DNA of 64,000 bases from Halohasta litorea (GTDB lineage: Archaea > Halobacteriota > Halobacteria > Halobacteriales > Haloferacaceae): positions 1-64,000 of the forward strand of contig NZ_JANHDJ010000007.1 in NCBI RefSeq assembly GCF_024494645.1, given 5' to 3'. Under the pieces are notes generated by a model. It saw only the letters and a program-made list of their open reading frames with translations. It made no database searches and was not told where the DNA came from. This document shows positions 42,825-52,447 of the stretch, piece by piece (positions within the stretch are counted from its first letter, which is position 1; each line of letters opens with the position of its first letter). The position numbers and the translations under genes are program-made.

Positions 42825-43907
42825 ATGACGAGAGACGGAGAGCGTCTGTCCGAGATCGTAACGCGCCGCAAATTCATGGTCGCCTCGGGTGCCGCAGGGA
42901 TCGCAGGTCTTGCGGGCTGTGCGGGTGGAGAAGGCTCCAACACCGCAGACGGCAGCGAAAGCGGCGACACCGAGCCGCTGACCGCGGATGGCTCCTCGAC
43001 GGTCTACCCGATCACGAGCCAGGCAGGCTCGCTGTGGAACGGCAACGCGCCGGCCAGCGACGAGGAGTACTGGGGGCCCGGCCAGTACGGCATTGACACG
43101 GACAAGAACATGGCCGACTACTGGGCGGGACTCTACGGCTTCGAACCCAGCGGCGAGGAGGGCACCCCGCCGTTTTTCACCTCGATCGGCCTCAACCACA
43201 CCGGTGTCGGCCTCGAAAAGCTCGAAAACGGCCAGGTCGACATCGGCGACGCCAGCGCGCCGGTCAGCGCGGAGTTCCCCGACCGCAGCGAGGAGGAACT
43301 CTCGTCGTTCACCGACCACGTCGTTGCAGTCGACGCCCAGCCGGTCGTCGTCAGTTCGGAGATCTACGAGGCGGGCGTCACCGAACTCACGCTCACGGAC
43401 ATCCAAGACATCTACCAAGGCCGCACTACCAACTGGTCCGAACTCGGCGGTCCCGACCGCGACATTCAGGCGATCGGCCGCGCCGAAGGCTCCGGGACTG
43501 ATACTTCGTTCCGCGCCAACGTGCTGGGCGACCCCGACGCCTCGATGTCCGGCGTCGACAGCCGCCGCGGCCAGAACCAGCAGGTCAAAACCGACATCGA
43601 CAACGCCGACAACGCGATCGCCTACATCGCCCTGGCGTTCGTCGACGACTCGACGCCCGCGATCGACCTCGAAATCGACGGCGAGCTGTTCGAGTACCCC
43701 GACGACTTCGGTTCGCTGGACTACCCGCTGTCGCGGGCGCTCCACACCTACACGTGGGACGGCACCTCGAACAAGGAGGCCGCATTTATCCGCATGCTGC
43801 TGAGCGACTACGGCCAGCAGATGTTCGTCGAGACCGCCGACTACCTGCCGCTGACCGACGAACGCCGCCAGGAAGAGCTCGACAAACTCCCCGAGCCGTC
43901 GAACTGA
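42825..43907 (+). CDS. pstS: Phosphate ABC transporter, substrate-binding lipoprotein
   Basis: 360 residues. Tat signal with lipobox: TRRKFMVASGAAGIAGLAGC. The mature protein is a PstS-type binding protein: ADGSSTVYPIT near the start, QVDIGDASAPVSAEF, ELTLTDIQDIYQGRTTNWSELGG, and GRAEGSGTDTSFRANVLG (phosphate-loop SGT). It captures phosphate outside the cell and delivers it to PstCA. Start ATG 42825 follows a GTG one codon earlier. It is the first gene of pstS-C-A-B-phoU; the 52-nt gap to pstC allows differential expression. Confidence 0.95.
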   Translation: MTRDGERLSEIVTRRKFMVASGAAGIAGLAGCAGGEGSNTADGSESGDTEPLTADGSSTVYPITSQAGSLWNGNAPASDEEYWGPGQYGIDTDKNMADYWAGLYGFEPSGEEGTPPFFTSIGLNHTGVGLEKLENGQVDIGDASAPVSAEFPDRSEEELSSFTDHVVAVDAQPVVVSSEIYEAGVTELTLTDIQDIYQGRTTNWSELGGPDRDIQAIGRAEGSGTDTSFRANVLGDPDASMSGVDSRRGQNQQVKTDIDNADNAIAYIALAFVDDSTPAIDLEIDGELFEYPDDFGSLDYPLSRALHTYTWDGTSNKEAAFIRMLLSDYGQQMFVETADYLPLTDERRQEELDKLPEPSN

Positions 43908-43959
43908 GCGACACAGCCGACCCCGGTTTCGCTGACGGTATTCATACGACATTCAATAC

Positions 43960-45072
43960 ATGACTGAGTTACCCCTGTTCGACCTCGAAACACGGTTGGG
44001 ACGGCTGTCCGATGTCGACCGCGACATCGGATCGCTGGCCGCCGGTGGCGCTGGCTGTCTGTTCGCCACGTTCGTTCTATTCGTCCTGAACTCGACGCTC
44101 GCAGTGATCCCATTGATCGGGTTCCTGGCAGTCACCGGCTACGGCTGGTACGCCCACCAGGCCGAGACCGCCCGCGCGCTGACGTTTCTCGCTACCGCCT
44201 CGACGATCCTCATCCTCGGCCTGATCACGGTGTACGTGTTCGTCGAAGCCCTCCCCGTTCTCCAGCGGATGGGTGTGCGGCTGTTCGGCTTCACCGAGCC
44301 GGTTGAGGTCTTCGGCGTCACGCTCATCCCGAGTGTCGAGAGCTACTGGAGCACAAGCCAACACGTCTACTCGCTGATCCCGATGATCTGGGGGACGTTC
44401 GTGACGACGCTGATTGCGACGGCGATCGCCGCCCCGCTGGGGATCGCCGCCGCGCTGTTCCTCGCTGAGATCGCCCCGCCGCTGGTCCGGGAAACGGTCA
44501 AACCCGGCGTCGAGATTCTGGCCGGGATTCCGTCGATCGTCTACGGCTATCTCGGCTTCGTGGTGCTGAACACGTTCCTCTACGAGAACTTGGAGATGGC
44601 CAACCTCGGCAGCCTGTTTCTGGTCGGCCTCGTGATCGGCCTGATGGCGCTGCCGACGGTCGTCTCGGTCGCTGACGACGCGCTCACCAGCGTCCCCGAC
44701 GCGATGCGAGACGGCGCGGTGGCGATGGGGCTGACCGAGTGGCAGACGATGAAGTCGATCACGCTTCCGGCGGCGCTGTCGGGCGTCTCGGCGGCGGTCC
44801 TGCTCGGGATCGGGCGGGCTGTCGGCGAGACGATGGCCGCGACCGTGATCCTCGGCCACAGCCAGGTGTTGCCTGATCCCCTCCAGGACGTCTTCGATAA
44901 CACCGAGACGCTGACGAGCCTGATCGCCAGCCAGTACGGTAACGCCAACGGCCTCCACATGAACGCGCTGTTCACCGCGGGGGTCGTGCTGTTCGTGACG
45001 GTCCTCGTCCTCAGTATCGCTGCCCGACGCATCGAGCTTCGGATGGACCGCAAGCTCGGGGGTGGCCAATGA
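43960..45072 (+). CDS. pstC: Phosphate ABC transporter permease
   Basis: 370 residues. An N-terminal pair of helices precedes the PstC permease core. It includes LIPMIWGTFVTTLIATAIAAPLGIAAALFLAEIAPP, GIPSIVYGYLGFVVL, and the EAA-type coupling loop DGAVAMGLTEWQTMKSITLPAALSGVSAAVLLGIGRAVGETMAA. It forms the channel with PstA. The stop overlaps the pstA ATG by 4 nt (ATGA), indicating coupled translation. Confidence 0.95.
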   Translation: MTELPLFDLETRLGRLSDVDRDIGSLAAGGAGCLFATFVLFVLNSTLAVIPLIGFLAVTGYGWYAHQAETARALTFLATASTILILGLITVYVFVEALPVLQRMGVRLFGFTEPVEVFGVTLIPSVESYWSTSQHVYSLIPMIWGTFVTTLIATAIAAPLGIAAALFLAEIAPPLVRETVKPGVEILAGIPSIVYGYLGFVVLNTFLYENLEMANLGSLFLVGLVIGLMALPTVVSVADDALTSVPDAMRDGAVAMGLTEWQTMKSITLPAALSGVSAAVLLGIGRAVGETMAATVILGHSQVLPDPLQDVFDNTETLTSLIASQYGNANGLHMNALFTAGVVLFVTVLVLSIAARRIELRMDRKLGGGQ

Positions 45073-46619
45073 GCTACACAGCGGAGTCGGAGCTGGTCGT
45101 CGACAACACCTCCACCGCCGAACGGCTCGCCTCGGCGGTCGTCGGGCTGGGACTGGTGACGTTCGTCTTCTCGCTTGTGGGCGTTACACAGGTCGTCACC
45201 GCCGAGACGACGATCCTCGGGATCAGTCTCTACGACTTCCTCGCGGGCGGCCTGCTGTTGATGGGTGTCGGCACGGTCTCCCTCGGTATCGGCTCGCGAA
45301 CGGGTGTTTTCAACACGAGCCCGGATGCGACGCCCGGAGCGGTCACCGCAGCCCTGTTCGGTCTTGGGGCGTTCGCCCTCGCCGGACTCGTCGCCTCCCA
45401 GTCGCTCGGCCTCGGCACGGTCGGCTGGCTCCTGGGTGCCACCCTCGTCGGTGGCGTGACGTTCGCCGGTGTCGCCCTCGCGCCCGAAGATATCGGCTCG
45501 ACGCTCCCGCCGGGAGTCGCCGCTATCGGGGTCGCTGTGGCGATCCTGGCCGGGATCATCACCCCCGCCTTCGCGTGGGAACCCGAGGGGTTTTCGGCGA
45601 CACTGACGGGCTCGATGGCGATCCCGCTGCTGCTCGCCGCCTCGACGCTCGTCACGATGTGGGGCGGCGCGAAAGCCTACGAGGGGTATGGAAGCAAAGG
45701 TCGACAGACCGCCGCCTACCTGCTCGTTGGAATCAACGCGGTCAGCATCATCGCGGTGTTGGTCGCCCTGCTGCTGTTTATCGCCTCGAAAGGCATCGGT
45801 CCGGCCTTCGAGGGTTTCTCGCTCGTGCCCTTCGAGTGGCCCTTCGTCACCAACGGCTACTCCTTCCGGCCGGAGGTCGTCAACGGCGTCTTCCCGGCGA
45901 TCATGGGGACGATCTGGCTCGTGATCGGTGCGGTGATTACCGGCGTTCCGGTGGCGGTCGCGGCGGCGATCTTCCTCACCGAGTACGCCGAACAGGGCCG
46001 ATTCGTCGGCGCAGTCGAGATCGCCACCAACGGACTATGGAGTACGCCCAGCGTCGTCTACGGGCTGTTCGGCTACGCCTTCCTCATCCCGCGGCTCGGC
46101 GGCACGACCTCACTGATCTCGGGAATGCTCGTCCTCGGCTTCATGCTGATGCCGCTGTGTCTGATCACCTCACGGGAGGCGATCAAGGCCGTTCCCGACG
46201 AATACCGGGATGCGAGTGCAGCCCTCGGCGTGAGCCGGTGGGAGACGATCCGCAGCGTCGTCCTCCCCGCCGCGATGCCGGGAATCCTCACCGGCGTCAT
46301 CCTCGGCGTGGGGCGGATCGCAGGCGAAACCGCACCGATCCTGCTGGTGATGGCCGGTGGGCTCCGTGACGACGCGCCCAACGTCCTGGGTTCTTTCGAG
46401 TTCATCAGCAGTCCGCCGTTCGTCGCCAACGACGCGCTGCTCGAAAGCGCACCGGCGCTGCCCTACCAGCTGTATGCGACCATTACCGCGGGCGTCTCGG
46501 CCGAAAACGCCGCCGCGTTCGGCTGGGCGACCGCCTTCGTCCTGCTGGTCGTCGTGCTGTCGTTCTACGCGCTCGGCATCGCCTCGCGGCTCTACTTCCG
46601 ACGGAGACTCAACGCATGA
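45069..46619 (+). CDS. pstA: Phosphate ABC transporter permease, long form
   Basis: 516 residues, much longer than the usual ~290. The C-terminal ~290 residues are the canonical PstA core ([50 protein letters not shown]; the coupling loop [48 protein letters not shown]). The first ~220 residues are five or six extra helices of unknown role. It overlaps pstC and pstB by 4 nt each. The extension may be lineage-specific. Confidence 0.93.
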   Translation: MSYTAESELVVDNTSTAERLASAVVGLGLVTFVFSLVGVTQVVTAETTILGISLYDFLAGGLLLMGVGTVSLGIGSRTGVFNTSPDATPGAVTAALFGLGAFALAGLVASQSLGLGTVGWLLGATLVGGVTFAGVALAPEDIGSTLPPGVAAIGVAVAILAGIITPAFAWEPEGFSATLTGSMAIPLLLAASTLVTMWGGAKAYEGYGSKGRQTAAYLLVGINAVSIIAVLVALLLFIASKGIGPAFEGFSLVPFEWPFVTNGYSFRPEVVNGVFPAIMGTIWLVIGAVITGVPVAVAAAIFLTEYAEQGRFVGAVEIATNGLWSTPSVVYGLFGYAFLIPRLGGTTSLISGMLVLGFMLMPLCLITSREAIKAVPDEYRDASAALGVSRWETIRSVVLPAAMPGILTGVILGVGRIAGETAPILLVMAGGLRDDAPNVLGSFEFISSPPFVANDALLESAPALPYQLYATITAGVSAENAAAFGWATAFVLLVVVLSFYALGIASRLYFRRRLNA

Positions 46620-47539
46620 CAGACACATCATCACTCGGTGCGAACGCACCCACCGACACGACAGTCGCAGAGAACGCTGACCGACCGCAAACCACAGACC
46701 GACACGAGGACACGCCCGACTCCTGGACCGACTACGCCTTCGAGGGCGAGCCGAAGCTGAGCGTCGACGGCCTCGACGTCCACTACGGCAGCGACCAGGC
46801 GCTCGACGATATCTCGATCGAGATCCCCGAGCAGAGCGTCACCGCGCTGATCGGGCCCTCCGGCTGCGGAAAATCCACGTTCCTCCGATGTCTCAACCGG
46901 ATGAACGACCGGATTCGTGCCGCCGAGGTCGACGGCACGGTCACCTTCGAGGGCCAAGATATCTATCAGGACGGACTCGATCTCGTCGAACTCCGCAAGC
47001 GGGTCGGGATGGTGTTTCAGGCCCCCAATCCGTTCCCGAAATCGATCCGGGACAATATCGCCTACGGCCCGCGGAAACACGGTACGGTCCAGACCGATCT
47101 GCTGGCCAAACTCACCGGCCGCGACGACAGCGACCAGGAGGACGAAATCGTCGAGCGGTCGCTGCGGCAGGCCGCGATCTGGGAGGAGGTCAACGATCGG
47201 CTCGACGACAACGCGCTCGGCCTGTCGGGTGGCCAGCAACAGCGGCTCTGTATCGCCCGCTGTCTCGCGGTCGACCCCGAGGTCATCCTGATGGACGAAC
47301 CGGCCTCCGCGCTCGATCCGATTGCGACCGCCAAGATCGAGGACCTCATCGAGGAGCTCGCCGAGGAGTACACGGTCGTCATCGTCACCCACAATATGCA
47401 GCAAGCGGCTCGAATCTCGGATCAGACCGCCGTGTTCCTCACCGGCGGTCGGCTCGTCGAGTACGGCGAGACCGATCAGGTCTTCGAGAACCCGAAAAGC
47501 CAGCGGGTCGAAGACTACATCACCGGCAAGTTCGGGTGA
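46616..47539 (+). CDS. pstB: Phosphate ABC transporter ATPase
   Basis: 307 residues. Walker [20 protein letters not shown], the PstB-specific [23 protein letters not shown], signature [13 protein letters not shown], Walker [14 protein letters not shown] and the switch His in [13 protein letters not shown] are all present. An insertion of about 20 acidic residues ([14 protein letters not shown]) and an N-terminal polar extension of about 45 residues are seen. It powers phosphate import through PstCA. Confidence 0.96.
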   Translation: MTDTSSLGANAPTDTTVAENADRPQTTDRHEDTPDSWTDYAFEGEPKLSVDGLDVHYGSDQALDDISIEIPEQSVTALIGPSGCGKSTFLRCLNRMNDRIRAAEVDGTVTFEGQDIYQDGLDLVELRKRVGMVFQAPNPFPKSIRDNIAYGPRKHGTVQTDLLAKLTGRDDSDQEDEIVERSLRQAAIWEEVNDRLDDNALGLSGGQQQRLCIARCLAVDPEVILMDEPASALDPIATAKIEDLIEELAEEYTVVIVTHNMQQAARISDQTAVFLTGGRLVEYGETDQVFENPKSQRVEDYITGKFG

Positions 47540-47615
47540 TCATCGTGTCGACGGATCGAACTCGGGCCGCAAGCGGTGTGGAGAGCTCCCACCGGCAGCG
47601 CCTCCAGGACTGAGT

Positions 47616-48641
47616 ATGGAGACACGCAAAATCCAGTCGGTCGGCGGCGGCACCTACACCGTCTCGCTACCGAAAGAGTGGGGGAAATCAGAAGGGGTCG
47701 CACCGGGCGATGTCGTCAATATCCACCGGCACCGCGATGGCATCCTCGCCATTCAGACACGGGAGTCCGACTCGACGGACCACACGGAATCGACGGTGCG
47801 GATCGCCCGCGACGAGACCGAGCGACTCGAAGGGGTGCTCCGGGCGGCCTACGCGGCCGGGATAAAGGAGCTCACGCTCGTTGCAGACAGCGAGTTCAGT
47901 ACCGGCCAACGGCGGCTTGTCGAGGCGGTCGCAAAGAAGCTGACCGGCGTCTCGGTCGTCGAGGCCGCCGAGACGGAGATCACCGTCCAGGTGCTGTTGA
48001 ACCGCGAGGAGGTCTCGGTTAGCCAGTCGGTTCGCCAGCTCAAATTCATCGCGCTGTCGATGCACGAGACCGCCATCGAGTCGCTGACCGACGACTCGGC
48101 GACGCATCTGGCGACGCGGGACGATCAGGCCGATCGGTTGTATGCGATGATCGACCGGTCGTTTCGACGGGCCCTCTGGCGGCTCGACGAGGTCGACGCC
48201 TTGGGCTACAGCCGCCCCGAGCTGTTCGAACGCTGGAAGACGACACGCGAACTGGAGCGGGTCGCTGACCACGCCGAGGGGATCGCCACGACGAGCCCGG
48301 CGGTCGACGGTTCGGTGCCGGAGTCGGCCCTCGAAGCGGTCCGGACGTTCGGCCAGGAGGCCCGGTCGATCGTGGCCGACGGCGTCGCGGTCATCGTCGG
48401 CGACGCGGGTGCCGAGACCGCCCACGAGGCGCTGGTGGCTCGTGACGAGCTCTGTGCGTCGATCGCGTGTCTCGTGGACGATTTCGGGGCGACGAGCGAC
48501 GCGGCCCAACTGCGGCCGGTGTTACACAGGGTCCGACGCACGGCCGAACACGGCGGGAACATCGCGGAGCTCGGTCTCCAGGACGCGGTGCGCCACGGCG
48601 AACTCACCGCACCGAAACCGGTCGACGAGAACATGCGTTGA
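47616..48641 (+). CDS. phoU: AbrB-PhoU fusion regulator
   Basis: 341 residues. Residues 1-45 (METRKIQSVGGGTYTVSLPKEWGKSEGVAPGDVVNIHRHRDGILAI) are an AbrB/SpoVT DNA-binding domain. The rest contains PhoU helical-bundle repeats (QLKFIALSMHETAIESLTDD; DQADRLYAMIDRSFRRALWRLDEV; RELERVADHAEGIATT, with acidic residues that bind metal clusters in PhoU). It probably links Pst transporter state to transcription in one polypeptide, unlike bacterial PhoU, which works through PhoR. Located 76 nt after pstB. Confidence 0.92.
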   Translation: METRKIQSVGGGTYTVSLPKEWGKSEGVAPGDVVNIHRHRDGILAIQTRESDSTDHTESTVRIARDETERLEGVLRAAYAAGIKELTLVADSEFSTGQRRLVEAVAKKLTGVSVVEAAETEITVQVLLNREEVSVSQSVRQLKFIALSMHETAIESLTDDSATHLATRDDQADRLYAMIDRSFRRALWRLDEVDALGYSRPELFERWKTTRELERVADHAEGIATTSPAVDGSVPESALEAVRTFGQEARSIVADGVAVIVGDAGAETAHEALVARDELCASIACLVDDFGATSDAAQLRPVLHRVRRTAEHGGNIAELGLQDAVRHGELTAPKPVDENMR

Positions 48642-48725
48642 GAACGAGCGGCCAACGCCAGTGGTCGCTCCAACGCCGATTTGTGTTCCCACAACGTCTT
48701 TGATATGCGGACCCAATGGGATGGT

Positions 48726-48965
48726 ATGGTAGACACGAAATCCCTCCTCAAAGGTGCAGGGGTCGTCATCCTTGCGCTGATCCTGCTGCGGATCGCCCTC
48801 TGGCTCCTCGGCGTCGTAATCGGTATCGTGTTCTGGGGGCTCCAGCTGGCGCTGTCGCTGTTGTTTGTCGGACTCCTGCTGTACGGCGTCTACTGGGCCT
48901 ACACCACGTTCGTCTCCGACTCGAAGACCACCACCCGCGAGCGCGAGAAGGTCTTCGAGCGGTAG
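48726..48965 (+). CDS. Small two-helix membrane protein
   Basis: 79 residues with two adjacent helices (GAGVVILALILLRIALWLLGVVIGIVF and LALSLLFVGLLLYGVYWAYTTF) and a charged tail ending KTTTREREKVFER. A TATA-like TTTGATATG about 25 nt upstream supports ATG 48726 over ATGs 15 and 7 codons earlier. It stands between phoU and the E2-like gene, and function is unknown. Confidence 0.72.
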   Translation: MVDTKSLLKGAGVVILALILLRIALWLLGVVIGIVFWGLQLALSLLFVGLLLYGVYWAYTTFVSDSKTTTREREKVFER

Positions 48966-49022
48966 CCCGATGGGACGGTCGGAATCGCTGCAAGTATCCC
49001 ACAGGTCGACGATAGTCCACGT

Positions 49023-50357
49023 ATGACAGACACACCGTTCACGCTCCCCGACCTCGGCGAGAGCGACAGCGGCGAACTGGTGACATGGCTCGTCGAGGCT
49101 GGCGAGACAATCAGCGAAGACCAGCCCATCGCCGAAGTCGAAACCGAAAAATCGGTCGTCGAAGTCCCCGCACCGAACGCCGGGACCGTAACCGAACTGC
49201 TCGTCGAGGAGGGCTCGACCGTCGAGGTCGGCGCGGAAATCCTCCGTATGGAGGCCGACGAGTCGGCGGACGCCGAATCAGCCGACGCCGAGGCCGAGCC
49301 TGCGGCCGACAGCGAGGCCGAACCGGAACCGACCGACCAGCCAGCCGAGGAAGTGACGATCTCCGACGAGCGGGTGTTCGCCCCGCCGCGAGTCAGGCGA
49401 CTGGCCCGCGAGTTGGGCGTCGACATCGCCAGCATCGAGGGGTCGGAAACCGGCGGCCGAATCAACGAGGATGACGTTCGTGCGGTAGCCGAAAGCACGG
49501 ACGAGGCCGAAGACGGGACGGCCGGACCGAAGCCGTTCACCCCGAGCGGCAAGTCGGCCGTCTCGAAAGACGGCGAGGCCGTCAGCGGCACGGGCATAAC
49601 GGATAAATCCGAATCCAAAGCCGAGTCCGGTCCCAAACCGTTCACGCCGAGCGGCAAGTCGGCCGTCTCGAAAGGCGGCGAGGCGGTCAGCGGCGCAGGG
49701 ATGGCCGACAAAGAAGCCGCGCGATCGGCGGGGGCAGTCACCCATGCCGCCCACTACGACACCGCGGTCGTCGCCGAACTCACCGATCTCCGCGCGGAAC
49801 TCGAACCCCATGCCGAAGCCCACGGCGTGGAGTTGACGCTCCTCCCGCTGCTTATCAAGGCGGTCGTCCGAGCGCTGGCCGAGCGGCCGACGCTCAACGC
49901 GACGGTCGACGAAGACGACACGGTCACCACCAGCGACGAGTACCACATCGGCCTCGCGGTCGCCACCGACGACGGCCTCGCGGTACCGGTCGTGCGGAAC
50001 GCCGACGAGAAGACGATCCTCAAACTGGCCGACGAGATCGGCGACCTCCTGGACCGAGCCGAAGCAGGCGAGCTGACCGCCGAGGAAACCGGCGGCACGT
50101 TCACGGTGACAACCCCCGGCGCGATCGGCGACGAGTACGCGACGCTCCCCCTCGACGCCGAAACCGCGAGCCTCGCACTGGGTGCGGTCGAACTGCGGCC
50201 CGTGGTTGCGGACGGCGAGGTCGTCGCCCGCGAGACGCTGCCGCTGTCGCTGTCGGTCGACCCGCGGGCGGTCGACAGCACCGAGGCGGCGGCGTTCGTC
50301 GAGCAGGTGGTCGGCTATCTGGAGTCGCCGACGCGGCTGCTGTTGACGCTGACGTAA
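49023..50357 (+). CDS. Lipoyl E2-like protein (dihydrolipoamide acyltransferase family), catalytic His lost
   Basis: 444 residues with full E2 domain order. The lipoyl domain is 1-78 with lipoyl Lys43 (VETEKSVVEVP). The peripheral subunit-binding domain is 119-156 (FAPPRVRRLARELGVDIASIEGS). A linker contains two near-identical 24-residue units. The acyltransferase domain runs from about 235. The active-site DHRxxDG motif reads DPRAVDS: the catalytic His is Pro414, Asp418 remains, and the Gly is Ser419. TFTVTTPGAIGDEYATLPLD also departs from the family's GG-Y-G-TPIIN pattern. It probably cannot carry out standard CoA acyl transfer. Followed by lpdA after 37 nt, with no E1 genes adjacent. Confidence 0.88.
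   Translation: MTDTPFTLPDLGESDSGELVTWLVEAGETISEDQPIAEVETEKSVVEVPAPNAGTVTELLVEEGSTVEVGAEILRMEADESADAESADAEAEPAADSEAEPEPTDQPAEEVTISDERVFAPPRVRRLARELGVDIASIEGSETGGRINEDDVRAVAESTDEAEDGTAGPKPFTPSGKSAVSKDGEAVSGTGITDKSESKAESGPKPFTPSGKSAVSKGGEAVSGAGMADKEAARSAGAVTHAAHYDTAVVAELTDLRAELEPHAEAHGVELTLLPLLIKAVVRALAERPTLNATVDEDDTVTTSDEYHIGLAVATDDGLAVPVVRNADEKTILKLADEIGDLLDRAEAGELTAEETGGTFTVTTPGAIGDEYATLPLDAETASLALGAVELRPVVADGEVVARETLPLSLSVDPRAVDSTEAAAFVEQVVGYLESPTRLLLTLT
49531..49702 (+). repeat. Tandem duplication in the E2-like linker
   Basis: A 68-nt unit at 49531-49598 is repeated at 49635-49702 with about ten differences. Both encode the PKPFTPSGKSAVSK-x-GEAVSG linker unit. They sit between the subunit-binding and acyltransferase domains and lengthen the flexible arm. 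Confidence 0.85.
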
Positions 50358-50394
50358 GGGCCGGGATTTTACCCTCGCGTACTGAATAGCGAGT

Positions 50395-51813
50395 ATGGTC
50401 GATGGAGACGCAACCGAAACCGAGTTGGTAGTGATCGGCGCAGGCCCCGGCGGCTACGTGGCCGCCATCCGCGCCGCACAGCGTGATCTCGATGTCACCC
50501 TCGTCGAAAAAGGCGACTTCGGCGGTACCTGTTTAAATACGGGCTGTATCCCTTCCAAGGCCTATATTACGGCCACCGACATCGCCCACGAGGCCTCGAA
50601 CGCGGAGCTGATGGGCATCTCGGCGAACCCGGAGGTCGACCTCTCGGCGATGAACGAGTGGAAAAACGGCGTGGTCGACCAGCTGACCGGCGGCGTCGAA
50701 AAACTCTGCAAGGCAAACGGCGCGACATTGGTCGAGGGCACCGCGCGCTTCGTCGACGACCACACCGTGGCGGTCGACGGCAGCGAGGGACAGGACAGCG
50801 AAACCATCGCCTTCGAGAACGCGATCGTCGCCACCGGCTCCCGTCCGATCGAGGTTCCTGGATTCGCCTACAGCGACGAGCCCGTCTGGAGTTCGACCGA
50901 TGCCCTCGCGGCGACCGAGATCCCCGACCGGCTGGTCGTCGTCGGTGGCGGGTATATCGGGATGGAGCTGTCGACGGTGTTCGCCAAACTCGGCACCGAA
51001 GTCATGGTCGTCGAGATGCTCGACGACATCCTCCCGCAGTACGGCAGCGACGTTACCAAGATCATTCGATCGAAGGCCGAAGAGCTCGGTATCGAGTTCA
51101 ACTTCGGCGAAGGAGCCAGCGAGTGGACCGAGGCCGACGAGGGGATCGTCGTCGAAAGCGAGACCGAAGACGGCGAAACGTCGAGCTACGAGGCCGACGC
51201 GGTACTGGTCGCAGTGGGCCGTGCGCCCGTGACCGACACCCTCGACCTCGAAGCGGCGGGGATCGAGACGACCGACCGCGGGACGATCCCGACCGACGAC
51301 CGGATGCGAACCAACGTCGACCACATCCACGCCATCGGCGACGTGGCGGGTGACCCGATGTTGGCCCATGCGGCCTCGAAAGAGGGGATCGTCGCCGCCG
51401 AGGTCGTCGCCGGGGAGCCAGCCGCGATGGATGTCCAGGCGGTTCCGGCGGCCGTCTTCACCGACCCCGAGATCGCCACCGCCGGGATGACCGCAGCAGA
51501 GGCCGAGGAGGCCGGATTCGATCCCGTGGTCGGGGAGATGCCGTTCCGGGCCTCCGGGCGGGCGCTCACGACGGGCCACACCGACGGTTTCGTCAAAATC
51601 GTCGCCGACGCCGAGAGCGGCTTCGTGCTGGGCGGCAAGATCGTCGGCCCCGAGGCCTCCGAGCTGATCGCCGAAGTGACGCTGGCGATCGAACTCGGCG
51701 CGACACTCGAAGACGTGGCCTCGACGGTCCACACGCATCCGACGCTCGCCGAGGCAGTGATGGAGGCCGCCGAGAACGCCGAGGGACAGGCGATCCACAC
51801 GCTGAACCGGTAG
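50395..51813 (+). CDS. lpdA: Dihydrolipoamide dehydrogenase
   Basis: 472 residues, an FAD flavoprotein that reoxidises dihydrolipoamide with NAD+. FAD motif VVIGAGPGGYVAAIRAAQ; redox disulfide C46-LNTG-C51 in GGTCLNTGCIPSK; NAD motif VVGGGYIGMELSTVFAKLG; second FAD contact IHAIGDVAGDPMLAHAAS; catalytic His-Glu pair in VHTHPTLAEAVMEA. All residues needed for activity are present, in contrast to the E2-like partner upstream. It likely also serves other lipoyl systems such as glycine cleavage. Confidence 0.96.
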   Translation: MVDGDATETELVVIGAGPGGYVAAIRAAQRDLDVTLVEKGDFGGTCLNTGCIPSKAYITATDIAHEASNAELMGISANPEVDLSAMNEWKNGVVDQLTGGVEKLCKANGATLVEGTARFVDDHTVAVDGSEGQDSETIAFENAIVATGSRPIEVPGFAYSDEPVWSSTDALAATEIPDRLVVVGGGYIGMELSTVFAKLGTEVMVVEMLDDILPQYGSDVTKIIRSKAEELGIEFNFGEGASEWTEADEGIVVESETEDGETSSYEADAVLVAVGRAPVTDTLDLEAAGIETTDRGTIPTDDRMRTNVDHIHAIGDVAGDPMLAHAASKEGIVAAEVVAGEPAAMDVQAVPAAVFTDPEIATAGMTAAEAEEAGFDPVVGEMPFRASGRALTTGHTDGFVKIVADAESGFVLGGKIVGPEASELIAEVTLAIELGATLEDVASTVHTHPTLAEAVMEAAENAEGQAIHTLNR

Positions 51814-51903
51814 CGCCGATACCCCCTCGATTTCGTATGGAGATACCGAACGATCGGTGGCGAGAGAGGGAACGTTACGTTCCTCCATGGGCTACGGGAC
51901 CGT

Positions 51904-52356
51904 ATGAGCGACTCATCACCGGACGACGAGCCGTCGAGCGAAACGCGTGCAGGTCGTCCCGACGACAGACGGGACGATCGCCCCGACGACGTGATCGAAC
52001 CGCCGACAGCCCGCAACGATCGGCCACCGGCGGCGTCGACCGAGAACGCCGCACCGAGAGCGTCGGGAGCGACGAGTCGACATGAGGAGGTGATCGCGGT
52101 CGACTCGAAGTGGTGGTACTGGGTGGCGGCGGTTCCGATCTACGTCGCCGTGGGCATCCTCGGCGGGATCGTCGCCGGAGTGTTGTTCCTGCTGGGGTTC
52201 GCCGTAGATATCGGCGGCGGGATGGGGATCGCAACCGGGATCGTTACGCTCGGCATCGTCGTCGGGTCACTCGCCTACGGCCTCGTCGGACTGGTGTTAG
52301 CGTTCCTGTTCCCGCTCGGGATTTATAAGGATTCCATGGCGATCGGGACGCCCTGA
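51904..52356 (+). CDS. Hypothetical membrane protein with disordered N-terminus
   Basis: 150 residues. The first ~65 are charged and low-complexity (SSPDDEPSSETRAGRPDDRRDDRPDD). Two or three helices follow (WWYWVAAVPIYVAVGILGGIVAGVLFLLGFAV, IATGIVTLGIVVGSLAYGLVGLVLAFLFPLGIY) and a short tail. No family recognised. It is a plausible gene between lpdA and glmM on the same strand; its own start context is weak. Confidence 0.65.
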   Translation: MSDSSPDDEPSSETRAGRPDDRRDDRPDDVIEPPTARNDRPPAASTENAAPRASGATSRHEEVIAVDSKWWYWVAAVPIYVAVGILGGIVAGVLFLLGFAVDIGGGMGIATGIVTLGIVVGSLAYGLVGLVLAFLFPLGIYKDSMAIGTP

Positions 52357-52447
52357 GGCGGTTGGTATACAGAACGACTGTATCGAACGATGACCGCTGA
52401 TACATCCGGTTCGGAACCAATATGAAGCAGCCGACTGAGTGACGGAT

